64,000 bases of DNA, from the NCBI RefSeq assembly GCF_027409185.1, contig NC_084463.1, positions 71,905,852 to 71,969,851 on the forward strand, in the 5' to 3' direction. Made by a program: the position numbers and the translations under genes. This DNA is from Cynocephalus volans. Taxonomy: Eukaryota > Chordata > Mammalia > Dermoptera > Cynocephalidae. Below, piece by piece: positions 23,701 to 35,453 of this stretch. A model generated the notes under the pieces. That model saw only the letters and a list, made by a program, of their open reading frames with translations. It ran no database searches and was not told where the DNA came from. How positions within the stretch are numbered: the first letter of the stretch is position 1; each line of letters begins with the position of its first letter.

Positions 23701-26320
23701 AGTCATGGAGAGAGCAACTGGCACACAGTAAGTGTTTGCTAACTATTAATTATCCTATAAAATGGTTCACTAATGAGCAACTTTGGTGAGAACACATGGG
23801 ATGGAACTTCCTTAAAACACATCAAATGAGTAATACTTCTGATCAAAGACCATTGGCAAGATCTGCTGAAAATGGAATACAAACTCATCCTCAGAGTGAA
23901 GTGAAAAGTTGAAAAAGATCCAGTTAAGCTGAATTTCTGAGCATAAAAGAACAAAAGAACATTCCATAACTGATTTTCATATGGAAAGTGTGGTGTGGGA
24001 GGAAGGCTGTATGAGAATTTCCACACTGCCCCCAGCGAAGAACACCCAGAATAAGAACTAAAGATTATTCGACTATTTAGGAAATAGCAGTCAGTGGATG
24101 CACTGACACACTAACCCCTCCCTGGGATGAGCAATTACCCCACAGCCTGGGGCAGAGAGAGGAGTGAGGAAGAGGAGGCTAGGAGGCTATTATCCCCTCA
24201 AAGAATGACATAATGTCAACTAGGAAGAATGTTATTTGTGTCACATTGTAAATCCTGCCACAGATGCATTCCCCAAATAATTTTAAGATTAGAATTTTCA
24301 ACGCTTGGCAACGAACCCAAATTTAACTTAAAATGCATTGTCATTTGAGGAAAGAATTAAATGACAGGCTGTTTGACAGATTACACAGCCTAATCCATCA
24401 TAACTTAATAAAAATGCACTGAAACTCTGAGTGCACCAACCTTAGACTGGGGAATAGGAAAGAATGGTTTCAGTTACACCTCTACTTGCCACGAGGTGCC
24501 TGACCCTCGGCAGGTGATCAATCAACCATCTATGCCCTTTCCTTTATTCATTTGAAGGATGCGGGTTTTGTACTAGGTCAGTGATTTTAAATCTGTGCTC
24601 CTCTGGCCCTCATGGTTCCATTGATATCAGGTGCTCAGTGGGGAGAGGGTGGAGGAAGAAAGTGGGACTAAAGACCACCCACCTCCACTCTACTTCAGTC
24701 AGAGTAAATCTCCTTTAATTTGATCTTTTGTGAAGGACATACGCAGTTTTTTGCTCAAGTAAAGTGTACAGCAATTTAAAAAATTAATTGCCAAGCAGTA
24801 TACTGAGTAACCTCTGGGTTTCTCACTGTATGAGTCTTTACAAAGATGACATCATGTGTGATTTCTTTCTTATTGCCAATGGTCACAATCAGGAGTCCCC
24901 TTTCCTGTCTCTATGGCTGCTGAGTAAGCAGGGTGATCCCTGGCAAGAAGCACCAGGAGAGCTCAGGTGACAGGTCTCCACACCCATGAGCATATTCCCT
25001 AGTAGTCGGGGAGTTCCTGCCTTCCTTGGCTGGAAAAACATGGCCTGTATTTCATTTGACCTAGAAAATACCTCCCTTACTAATTTCTCTTGCCTCCGCA
25101 GGCATCAGGAGTCCTGTGTGAAAGAGGGGATTTGGTTTTTCGTGAGAAAGTCATTCTCTTCCCTTTTAATGCTTGCACTTGTGTAATACCCCTTTCAGAT
25201 GAGGAAGTTGTGGTTAAACATTAAATTGGAAGGGAGATTGTATTCTTATCCATCACACATTGGAAGTCCACACGAGCGTCTCTATTGTGCTTAAGGTTAT
25301 GTCAGGTCACCGGATGGAGAACAGACTTTATGAGACCTGCGGAATTCTGTGAAATCAGATTGACTTGTAGGAAAGGAGAGAGATACCTGCCAAAGGGAGT
25401 GGAAGAATCCGGAATGAACGTTCTCTCTACTTGGTGTAACCAGGTACACAAAGGTCGGGAAACATTGGGCCAGACTGTCTCCCCCCAGGGAAATTAATGT
25501 CTCTGTCTTCTCTGTAATTGCTGCCGTTTGTACAAATCTCTTACAGCACAAACTAAAAGTACCACGAAAACTTTACTGACCCATTTCTCCTCTCCCGGTT
25601 TAGTGGCTGAGGCACAGAAGATACTAAATAAATATCTTTTAGATGGAGAAATGCACACGTGAGAGAACGAATAATTGACGTCCAGTCCCATGTGTTACCA
25701 CCAGCATGGTAAAAACGTGAACCTCCGCCACAAGCCTTTCTGACATGGCTCTACCCTGGGCCTCCACACACCTCTCAGCAAATGTTCTTTACATGTTTCA
25801 GGAAGCAGATAAAGCAAGATTTAAACTAAGTAATGAATTATCTAACGTCTGCCCTGCAGACCTAGAGGCTTTCGTCATCCACATTTTCTATCCCCAGCTG
25901 ATTTGTGATTTAGGGAGGACATGCTCACCATAAAAACAAATTATATCAAGAAGCTTAAAAAAGCAGGAGGAAAGCCTCGGCAAATGGGAAAAAACAGTGA
26001 GGCACAGTCAGTTCTCTGTCCTGTAAGTTCAGAAGAACAGGAGTAGTCCGTACTCTACCAGCCAGTTCTTCCCCATTCTAGAAAAAAGTTCAGGCAGAAC
26101 CTAAGAGCAGCTTAGAACCAGTGGAATCAGGTAGTAAAGACCAATTTTTACAAAGTCCATGGGGTGCTCTGTGAGCTACACAGTATAGGCTGGAGTGTAA
26201 GGGCCTTTCTTAAGATAGTGCAGAATTATTAAGAGAACACAATGTTTGGGATGGGTGTGTCTCTTTATTGGTTGTGTGGGGGCCTTGTATTATCTTTGAC
26301 TTTTGAAACTTTATTTCTTT
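20800..26320. other. Non-coding interval; 5' exons of the MMP pseudogene not found
   Basis: I searched by eye for the MMP prodomain exon (cysteine switch) and the zinc-site exon upstream of 26.3 kb and found neither. An L2-like phrase lies near 21165-21235. A MIR occupies about 23540-23750. Otherwise I see only short chance open frames. Confidence 0.5.
23540..23750 (+). repeat. MIR-like SINE
   Basis: The series 'ctgtgtaatcatgg', 'aaaaatggagtcag', 'aggattaaatgcac' and 'ctggcacacagtaagtg' follows the MIR consensus order on the plus strand. Confidence 0.75.
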
Positions 26321-27644
26321 TTTAAGGACCCTCCAAAAATTCCATCCAGCCAAATTACCACAAAACCACGAGCCTGTGACAACACGTTAATACCTAATAT
26401 TGTAACCAAATTTCATGGAGAAATGTACTTTTTTAAGGACAGGTAAGAAAACCCATCACCATTAATACTGACTTGTACTTTTAAGCTGTTTCAACATTTC
26501 ACTAGATGTTCTAGATGTTATTTTTTTAATTCGTAATTTTAATAATAAGGCATTTGCATGGAATGATTTATTTTTCAAAGAATTTTATCACAGATAGGCT
26601 ATTTGATTTCCATTAAATCTCATGAGTAGAAGATAGTATAAGGCCCCCACCTAACCATGACCGTACACACTAACACGTCAGGCAGAGAGAAGGACTGTGA
26701 CTTGGTGAGGACCACAGACGTTAGTGATGGAGTAAGTGGTATTCCAGGTCCTTCCCTATCTCACTCTCTACAACGATAAACATGTTAGTGGGTTATTAGA
26801 ACAAATAGGTTCCTCTGACTATGTTGTTCAAATCAAATTTCTACGCTCTGCTGAGAGTGACACAGGCTGGAATCCAGATGGGAAGGGCACACTTTGCCTA
26901 TCCCCTCTTCCATCCTGGAAGAGATGGCCCTCCCAAAGCCTCACAGGCCTCTGTTGCTCTTCAGTGGCACAAAGAAGGGAAGAAACTATTCTGGGAAGAA
27001 TTTCCACATGTTCGTGGGGACCCCCTCGGTAAATACAGGCAATCACAATGTCACGCTTCCTTCCTCACAGGAGGAGGGTCTTAAAATGTGTGTGGACTCA
27101 AAAAGGCTGAGGTCTTACATACAAGGAATGGGCGTCCTCTTCTGCCAACTGATCCTTCAAAGAATAAGAAAAGTAAATACTACTTTTCTTTTAGCTGTGA
27201 TCTCCAAAAACATGAAAATTTCTGGGAGTTTAGATGGAGTTGGCAAGTCTCCCTGGTGCTGTAGAATGTTTGATGCTTTGTACTATTATGTGTTAATATC
27301 TACATGAGAGAAAATGCAAAGCAATGATGCATATTGTTATAAAACACCTTCATTTGTATTAGCTGACATCTTCTAGATGTTGGGGGATCAATACCGGGAG
27401 ATATTCAATTTCTTCTTTCCTTCCTGCTCCCCTCCTTTCTCTCTCCTCTTTCTTCACCTTCTGCTGTCTTGATGGAAAGCTCTTTATATGTCAGGAGAAC
27501 CCTCTCTCAAACTATCGCATGAAGGAAATGTTCTGTTTGACAGGAAGAGTTTAGGTAGAATTGTAATTTGGCACTGAAATGACCAGTGAGAGCATGTCCT
27601 GTGACCCCGTCATTTTATCCTTGAGAAAACTGAAAGCTGTTCAC

Positions 27645-27780
27645 TTACTTGCACGAGGTTCCTAGCCAGTTAGGGAGAAGACTGAAGCAAAGATCTGGGT
27701 GCAAATAGTTTGTTTGGGAGGTGACCCTACAAGGCATGGAACGAGGAAGTGAGACAGAGAAGGGAGGGGAGCCAACAAGG
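27645..27780. repeat. Old interspersed repeat, related to a copy near 60.75 kb
   Basis: The phrase 'gcaaatagtttgtttgggaggtgaccc' type at 27700-27730 resembles 60763-60800 ('gcaattattttattcggga', 'ctgaccccaggaagca'). Both precede a purine-rich stretch. I cannot name the family. Confidence 0.4.
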
Positions 27781-28620
27781 GGTGTGCCAATGAGCGGGTT
27801 GCCAATGTGGGCAACAGGGGCCAGTCCCACTTCAGACGCTTTGAAGGTCACATAGAACATCCTTCAGAATTGTCCCACCAAAGGGTAAGGAACCTGGGGT
27901 GCTCTCCAACAGTCTTTCCCTCATTGTATGAGGGAGGCTCCTGAAGGTGTCAACTTGCCAGCAATACGGCCAGCCCTGCTTCAGGTCCAGGGAAGGCCAA
28001 TGGTGGAGAGACATATATGAGAACTGCTTAGAATCTGAAGGTGACTTTGGGGGTGGGGGTGGTGCATTTGAGGGATTTGCGCATCAACAGCGTCTGACTA
28101 TACAACTGATGAGGAAGGTTCTTTCCCATGCCCCAGTCTTTGCTCATTCCCGAGGCTGGCTTGCTACAGTGCCTCAGTCTGGCTGCTGTAGACTTGGAAG
28201 TCGTTCTGTAAGCCTGCATGGAAGTATGCTTTGCTGTTACCCCAGTCCCTATACACTGTGAAAAAAACACAGCAAATCTCCCAAGTGAAATATCATAAAA
28301 GGAAGGCTTTGGTCTGAGCAGCCTTTGCCTCTTAGCGTGTGACCTTCCACACCTCCCTCAGCCTCCTGTAGCCTCCCCAACCTTGACTTTACATCCACTT
28401 CCATGTAGGGTTTTTATCACATAATATATAATGTAAATAAAGAGCCTGGCGTGTTGGAAGTAATCACCTTTTTGGACGTTATACTTGTGTTCTATCAATA
28501 AGAAAAGCTGGAAGTTAGCCAGAGATTGCTGGCAGTTAGATAAAATCCTTTGCTTTATTTTGAATCAGGTTCTTCTTATGCACAAGTGCCTAGTATCAAA
28601 TTGATCTCAATTTCATTTCT

Positions 28621-28767
28621 TTTTTTTTTTTTTTTTTTTTGTCGTTTTCGTGATGGGCACTCAGCCAGTGAGTGCACCGGTCGTTCCTATATAGGATCTG
28701 AACCTGCGGCGGGAGCGTCGCCGCGCTCCCAGCGCCACACTCTACTGAGTGCTCCACGGGCTCGGCC
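28621..28767 (-). mobile_element. tRNA-derived SINE inserted in pseudogene exon 7
   Basis: On the minus strand it runs from a GC-rich tRNA-like head to a poly(A) tail (T-run 28621-28640). A B-box-like 'ggttcagatcctatatagga' is present. A perfect 15-bp duplication (CTCAATTTCATTTCT) flanks it at 28606-28620 and 28768-28782. It is the same family as 57695-57843. Confidence 0.9.
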
Positions 28768-28902
28768 CTCAATTTCATTTCTGACTTCTGGCCACTTCTG
28801 TCAAATGGAGTTGAGGTTGCTTACAAAGTTGCTAAAAGTGATGAAATCTTATTTTTAAGAGGTAATGCTTCTAATTTTTTTGGTAAATTCTTTTATAAAT
28901 TA

Positions 28903-29815
28903 GGTTCCTCAGAACTAAAAATAGATTTACCCTATGCCCCAGCTATCCCACTACTGGGTTTATATCCAAAGGAAATCAAATCAATATATCAGAAAGACAC
29001 CTACACTCCCATGTTCACGGCAACACTATTCACAATAGCCAAGAGATGGAATCAACCTAAACGTCCATCAATAGAAGAATGGATAAAAAAACTGTGGTAT
29101 ATATACACAATGGAATACTATTCAGCTATTTTTAAAAAATAATATCCTGTCATTTACAGCAACATGTACAGAACTGGAAACCATCATGTTAAGTGAAGTC
29201 AGACACAAAAAGACAAATACCACATTATCTCACACATACATGGAATCTAAAAAAAAAGCAATTCTTAAAGAAGTAGACAGTAGAATAATGGTTACCAAAC
29301 TAAGCTATCTACCCTAAGTGAATCACTGTGCAGTATACGCATATATTGAAACAATGTACCATACCCCACAAATACGTACAAGCAAGTGTTAAAATATTTT
29401 GGGTTTATTTGTTTGTTTTTTATTAATATATAATTTTTTTTACATTCTCTGATGTTGTTGGGGGGAAGGGGAGAGGAAAAGGGGAAGGAAATAGGGTGAG
29501 AGAAAGAGGATGGAGAGGCAGGATTGAGGCCTATGACACCCCCTCATCCTGCAGGGGAGACCAGGAGGCTTCCAGCAGTGTCTTGGTCATTGCTGGGCTA
29601 AGTGCAGGTGTCAGGGGGGTGTGGCTGAAGCCCTCAACCCCCCACCACCCCAGCTTTGGAGCCTGGGGTGCTTCCTGCAGCAGATTGGCCGTTGTCGCTG
29701 GGCTGGTTGTAGGCGTCGTGGGGGGGGGGGCATGGCCGAGGCCCAAGGCCGCAGTGTTAAAATATTTTGAATAAAATAAAAAACATAAATAAAGTACAAT
29801 AATTAAAAAAAAAAA
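28903..29815 (+). mobile_element. 5'-truncated L1 with a nested retroposon
   Basis: ORF2 C-terminal and 3' UTR phrases run from 'gttcctcagaactaaaaatag' to a poly(A) end near 29800-29815. The L1 3' UTR is split at 29401 by a 351-bp insertion and resumes at 29770. It sits in intron 7 of the MMP pseudogene. Confidence 0.85.
29402..29752 (-). mobile_element. Unclassified 351-bp retroposon with two ~105-bp tandem units
   Basis: A perfect 17-bp duplication, AGTGTTAAAATATTTTG, flanks it at 29385-29401 and 29753-29769. On the minus strand it begins GC-rich and contains two related units (plus coordinates about 29635-29743 and 29531-29634), each with 'ccagcccagc' or 'tagcccagca', a 'ctgctg' block and a G-rich end. 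A pyrimidine-rich part follows, then an A-rich tail with AATAAA. Tail, duplication and L1-type target fit L1-driven retroposition. I do not recognise the family; the VNTR-like build recalls SVA elements but the units do not. Confidence 0.7.
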
Positions 29816-31512
29816 AGAATCCTATTTTCCATCAGTTTTTTGGCTGAAAATTAAGGGGTTGCATGGTTCTTTGTATTGATGTACTTCTCTTGAAAACTAA
29901 GAGAAGTTTCACCTACCAAGTCATGTGGCTCCAAGATGATTGAAAATCACCTAGTCTGTTTCTGGAAAATTCTAATTAAATTCAAATGTCTGGAGTTATA
30001 ACTTTTCTTACCTACTGATTATGATAGTTGAATGAGGCTATACATATATATATATGTCTCAACTCAGGCCATATTTACAATAAATGGAACACAAATACTT
30101 GTTCTTTGATTTACTGAGAGAGATCATAAATATGCATTACTATTTTAAGGAAGGTATAGAGTGTTCCCACCACCCCTGCCCCTGCCCCACTGTCATCTAG
30201 GTAGATGAGCTACAGTGGCTGGAAGGACAAAATGCTTGGATTCTGCCATATCCAACCATGTTCCAATTTCCAACCCTGCCTTTGTATACATTATGCCAAA
30301 CATTCAGTGCTTTGAAAATATTCATGTGTTTGGCTTTTGTATGCACAAAGTAAAAAGTTACTAGACCCTATCACAGAGTAACATAAATAATTTAAAGCAG
30401 TTTAAATAAGCTAAGAATCTTGAAATAGACTAGCATAGCATGTAAATCCTGAAAATAAGGGGGATTTTTTAAAATATGAAGTTTCAAACTGCTGTTTTAT
30501 GAGGTGGTAACATGTATTTTTGCAGATGCTCTGGCTTCATGATTAAGACACATTGACTTTCTGGGAGTAACTAACTAAATAAATACAGAATCCTTTGTCT
30601 GGAGTCAACCTAGTCAAGAGTTCAGGGGTGTCTTTCAGTCAGCTGAAATCATTTCTAGAAAGTGTGCATCCTCCTTCCTGCCCCTGCAGTCCTGCAGGGG
30701 GCCCATGCACACTCCTGTGCAGCTGGACAAGTGACCCAATTACACTAAGGAGAAATGGCTGACTCCGTGCACCTTGCTTTGGGATAAAACTCTCTATCCA
30801 CTTCTTGTGAAGTGGATGGATGTGTGGAGGAAATCCAGAGCCCCAGGCAAAACTTGTCATAGCAGATTTTTGGTTGATAGACAGTAACTACTGGGTTATT
30901 AAAGGAACTGGTTGCCATACAGATACCCTAGAAACATCTTTGGCTTTCCTAAAAGGGTAAAGAAAATCAATGCTGTCATTTATAAACAGGAAACTAGAAA
31001 GGTGTACTTCTTTATACCAATGAGTATTGGAGGTAAAGACATACTCTCAGAAATCTTGGGGTATCATCAGTCTGGTGGAAGGAGAGTTGCCTTCTACAAT
31101 TATTCTCAAATTGTGCTGAAACTTCTGCCTCCTTCTGTGAAAGAAAGCAACCAGGCCAGGAACCATTCAGTCTCCTACCCATTATCCTCATACCACTGCC
31201 TGGCCTTGGAATGCAAAGGACTTGTAGGACTGAGTTTTAAAGAGTAGAAGCATATAAAAGGAACCAGGGGCATCCAAAAAAAAGAGAAAATGAAGTGCCT
31301 CTCCTTGATAGGATAGACAATGAAACCCAAGGGAGAATTCAAAGCAGATTTTTATGCCTGAGAATATCTTAGAGTTTGTTCTACTTTCCTATAGCCCCAT
31401 TGAATCCAGGCCCTTTCCAATTAAAATTTCCTAATATTTTCATGCCAATAATGTACCCACCCATAATTGTTTTAAGCAACCATTGGGTTTTTGCAAAATG
31501 GGGATAAAGATA

Positions 31513-31940
31513 GTGTATTAATCTATTTCCATTGCTTATAACAGAATGCCTGAAACTGGGTAATGTATAAAGAAATAAAAATGTATTTCTTACAGTTTTG
31601 GAGGCTGGGAAATCCAAAGTCCAGGAACACATCTGGTGAGGGCTTTTTTGTTCTTGGTAGTGACTCTGTAGTGGTACAGGGTATCACTACATGACATGGC
31701 AAAATTGGCTGAGAGAGAGCTAAGCTTCTCAGTTGCTCTCCTTCTAAAGCCATCAGAACCATGTCCATTACTCCATGAATGGATCAATCCGTTCATCAGG
31801 ACATAGTCCTCACAATCTAATCACCTCTGAAAGGCCCCACCATTCAAATGCCATAATTGGATTTCTCACCCTTTTAACACTGTCACAGTGGGGATTACAT
31901 TTCTATGAGTTTGGGGGGACATTCAATCCGTAGCAGATAG
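31513..31940 (-). repeat. MaLR-type LTR (MLT1/MST-like)
   Basis: 'ttaatctatttccattgc', 'gaaactgggtaatgtataa' and 'acagttttggaggctggg' are the reverse complement of the 3' end of MaLR LTRs. The far end ('acattcaatccgtagcag') matches the 5' end in this orientation. A short 'gatag' on both sides may be its target duplication. Confidence 0.8.
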
Positions 31941-32459
31941 TACGTACTTCTCATATTTGTTGTAAAGAGTAAATGAATCAGCATATGCAAAGGACTTAGA
32001 AGAGTGACTGGACCATTGAAATCCTATGTAAATGTTAACTACTATTTATTGTTATATTAGTCATACCTTCTGACATTTCTGATTATTTTTATTACCAGTT
32101 ATGATGAAAATATACAGTCCATGGATGTAGTTATCCCAAAAAAGATATTTGATGACCTCCCTGGAATTGGGGAAAAAAAGTCAATGCTGTTTTCCAAGAT
32201 GAAGGTAAAGATCATTCAGCTTCTCCATTTTGTTACCATAAAAACACATATACTGTTACATAGATATGAGTGTATTGCATACACAAAAATCTAAACATTT
32301 TTTAAGAGTTCACATGGAAAATCATCATCTATTTGTCTACTATGATCACTATCTTTCATTTGATTTCTAGGTTTTTTCTATTTATTTTATGGAAAAAGCC
32401 ATGCAAATTGATCCTAAAACAAAGCAAATTTTGACTCACCTAAAAAACTAACAACTCTG

Positions 32460-34180
32460 TCAAGTGGAGAAATAACTGATGGTTGACTATCACAAAATAG
32501 AAAGGAAAAAATATTTTGAATAAGCCCAAGGAAGGTGTCTTTCTGAGGAACCAGGTATTTTAGTCTCTTGGCAATACGAGGCAGACACTTATAAGTACAA
32601 TTTTACTTAAACTCATTCTGGACATATTTTATGTTGAGTGTATTGCTCCATGAAGTTATACAATTTAGCTTTAAGCAAGTACTAAGGTTGTCAAGGTCAT
32701 AGTCTATCCTTAGGTTTTTATTTTTAAAAAGCTCTTCACCAGAGTCTAAGACTCTGCCTTTACCTGGGCAGCTTCACATATGGGATGCATATTTCAGTCC
32801 ACCCAAGAAGACAAGAGCCCTCTGGTTTACCAAAGGAAAAGTGGCACAAAAGCACAATGTCATCCTGATATGTACATGACAGCTGTCACATGTCAAAGAA
32901 AATAGATACACAAACTTGGTATAAAAAACAAGGTAACTTTTATGAACATGTAGCATGGATACAGAAAAGTCACGTATTATATCGCCTGATGACACTTCAC
33001 AACACAACCAGGTAACCAGCACGCAAATAAAAAAAAAACAAGAAAATTCTCAGCACCCAAAATCCTTATTGTGCCTTTTCCAGACAATAACCCTTCCCAG
33101 GGTAACCACTATCCTTACTTCTAATACCACTGATTAACTTTACCTCTTCAAGTACTTAAAATAAATGAAAGTATCCATTGTATACCTTTGTGTCTGACTT
33201 CTTTCACTCAACATTATGTTCATGAGATTTATCAATACATTTTTAAGTAATTTTTTATCATTTACTCTCCAGAATGAGTGAGAGTTTTCTATTGGGTAAA
33301 CAATTTCTCACAATTTATCTATCTAGTCTAATGTTGACAGACATTTAAGTAGTTACCAGTTTGGGGCCACTAAGAACAGTACTTCCATAAACAGCCTAGA
33401 GCATGTTGAGTATGTATCTAGGAGTGGAATTGTTGGGTCTTAAACATATATACATGTTTAGCTTTAATGGGTAAGGCCAGATAGTTTTCCAAAATGACTA
33501 CACCAATTTCCTATAATATTTTAAAGCAATTATTTTTCTTATAATAAGCACATCATCAAATATATCTCTAGTTTAAAATGGGAATTACCCAAATTCACAA
33601 AGCAATTATGTGGGAAGGAGAAGTTCAAGTATTTGCCCTTCTCACGGAATAAGGATCACATAAGGGAAGGTGAGAGTTGGTTATAGCCCATCCTCACTCA
33701 TTCTGATTTCAAACTATGCATTAGGTCAAATCAGGAAGAGATTTATTGAGCCTTGGCTAGGGGTCCTGCAGGAAACACTGGCTCAGGTAGTTTTATGTGC
33801 ATTTCTCAAGGTTCCTGTGGGTGTTTCAGACTTATTGAGATGCACACAGTAGCCCATGGAATCTTCTGAGGCTCTCCTGGCCATCAGGCCTACCTGGTTT
33901 TCTTTGGGGCTCTAAGGTGGTGGGTGGGCCATCAATTCTTAACCTAAGAGGTTGCAGAGCAGTGTGAGCCCCCTTGGCAGTATTCCTGGGCTGGGAGAGG
34001 CAGAGCTGGGCAGCACAGGCACATCGGGCAGCCTTCTCCACTCCCAGAGACTCTCTGAGGGCTCATCCTGCATGCCACGAATATCAGCACTGAATGAGAT
34101 ATTCCGCCCTTCTTAAGGAAGGAAACCCCAAAATACCTCCAGCAAAAGCTGACTTCATTGGGGTCCCCACTCCCTTCTGA
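32460..34180. other. Non-coding interval with an old L1 tail
   Basis: Bases 33165-33530 read as a diverged minus-strand L1 3' region ('tttcactcaacattatgttc', 'tctaggagtggaattg'). The rest, including the GC-richer stretch 33840-34080, shows no exon or repeat that I recognise. Confidence 0.5.
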
Positions 34181-34185
34181 AGGTA

Positions 34186-34516
34186 CACTTGGCCCTTGGT
34201 ATCTGCAGGTTCCGCATTTGTGGATTGAACCAACCACAGATGGAAAATATTCAATAAACAAATAAATAATAACAATACAACAATAAAATAACACAAATTT
34301 AAAAAATAATACAATATAACAACCATTTACATAGCATTTACATTGCGTTAGGTATGTAAGTAATCTGGAGATGATTTAAAGTATACGGGAGGATGTGCAT
34401 AGTTTATACGCAACTACTGAACCATTTTATATCAGCAACTTGAGCATCTGTGTATTTTGGTATCTGTGGGAGGTCCTGCCTGGAACCAGTCCCCTGTAGA
34501 TACCAAAGGATGACTG
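34186..34516 (+). mobile_element. Tigger-type DNA transposon remnant
   Basis: Terminal inverted repeats are visible: CACTTGGCCCTTGGTATCTG at the left, and the right end reads as CAGTCATCCTTTGGTATCTA when reverse complemented. TA dinucleotides flank both ends, as expected for Tc1/mariner-pogo elements. The interior is AT-rich with no transposase frame, so it is a non-autonomous copy. Confidence 0.8.
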
Positions 34517-35376
34517 TACTTCTATCCTCACTAAGTCCTTCCACCTACCAAGTAGCCCCAGAATATCCACGTTGTTGCATTAGTGAGTTTGAACTTAGTA
34601 ACAATCAGCTGTCAGTAAAGGACTGATAAATCTTTCTGTTTTACACTTGCTGCTGCCAAAGTAATTATTGAAATGGTAGAAATCTAGGCAGCAACAAAGA
34701 GGACAACGAGATGATATTTCCTTGCAGAGTGTAAAGGTGGAGAATCTTCCTGTAATCCCTTCACATAAACTACTCAAGCTACCCCCTCTTGCTCCAAGGG
34801 GGTAGAGAGAAAGTGGTTGGCTCTGAGAGAATATTGAGTGGACTTCCCTTGTTGGTCGAGTCCACGGCCTCCCTTCATCCTGGAATAGCACCTTCCCTTC
34901 CTCATTCAGGAAACTTCCCTCACCCCGCCTCAGTCACATCACTCTAGTGAACTCTGGCCACTGCTGATTGTGGGGGGTCCCATGACAAAAACAGGTCAAA
35001 TAGTCTTCCCCTGAGATTTTTCAAACTAACTTAAGGGATGGAGGAAAGGCTATGAAAGTCAAGGTCCAGGAGTACCTGCTTCCCATCATGTAGGGGACAT
35101 CTCTGGCTTCCCGTAGTTGATGCATTCGATAGCTCTTTCAGTACATAAAAGAGACTCTAGATGTGGCTTTGTTAATGCAATTGCCCTGTGATCTCTAACA
35201 AGAAGAGTTTCCTATTCCAAAATAGCAAGGGCTATCCAAATGTATGCCTGTCCGGCATTCTGCTAAACAACGGCTATAAAAGAGTTTAATATAACCTCAG
35301 GGTAGTCTTTGTCTTTGAGTAGTTGTATGCCATTTCAGCTATTACTAAAAGAAAAAAGTAATGTGTCTGTATACAA

Positions 35377-35453
35377 GAGTACTTCAAAAAGTTCATGAAA
35401 AAATGAATTAAAAGATAATGCAAATATTTCCATAAGCTTTATGAAGTACCCTC
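35377..35453. mobile_element. Short mariner-type MITE (~77 bp)
   Basis: The ends are inverted repeats of about 20 bases: GAGTACTTCAAAAAGTTCAT on the left, and GAGGGTACTTCATAAAGC as the complement of the right end. Length and wording match a common mammalian mariner-derived MITE. Confidence 0.7.

Larger units (their letters stand above)
26327..32450 (+). pseudogene. Matrix metalloproteinase pseudogene, hemopexin exons 6-10 (MMP1-like)
   Basis: Five exon remnants lie in MMP order with GT/AG borders. Exon 6 (26327-26442) covers hinge and blade 1 start (RACDN, GEMYFFKDR) and is open. Exon 7 (28569-28861) has an in-frame TAG near 28590 and a SINE with its target duplication inserted at 28621-28782. 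Exon 8 (30885-31032) has a frameshift near 30915 and has lost the usual YW before the donor. Exon 9 (32099-32204) is open (YDENIQSMD, PGIGEKK). Exon 10 (from 32371) is frameshifted, then reads IDPKTKQILTHLKN before TAA at 32448. That last phrase and PGIG fit MMP1 best, although the end of the last blade also recalls the stromelysins. Exons 1-5 (signal, prodomain, catalytic zinc site) are missing, so no protease can be made. It lies about 15 kb upstream of MMP8 in the same orientation, as expected for a tandem-cluster relic. Confidence 0.85.

Noticed and set aside
20800..26326. Possible exons 1-5 of the MMP pseudogene
   Set aside because: No cysteine-switch or HExxH exon could be found by eye; a profile search might still find fragments.
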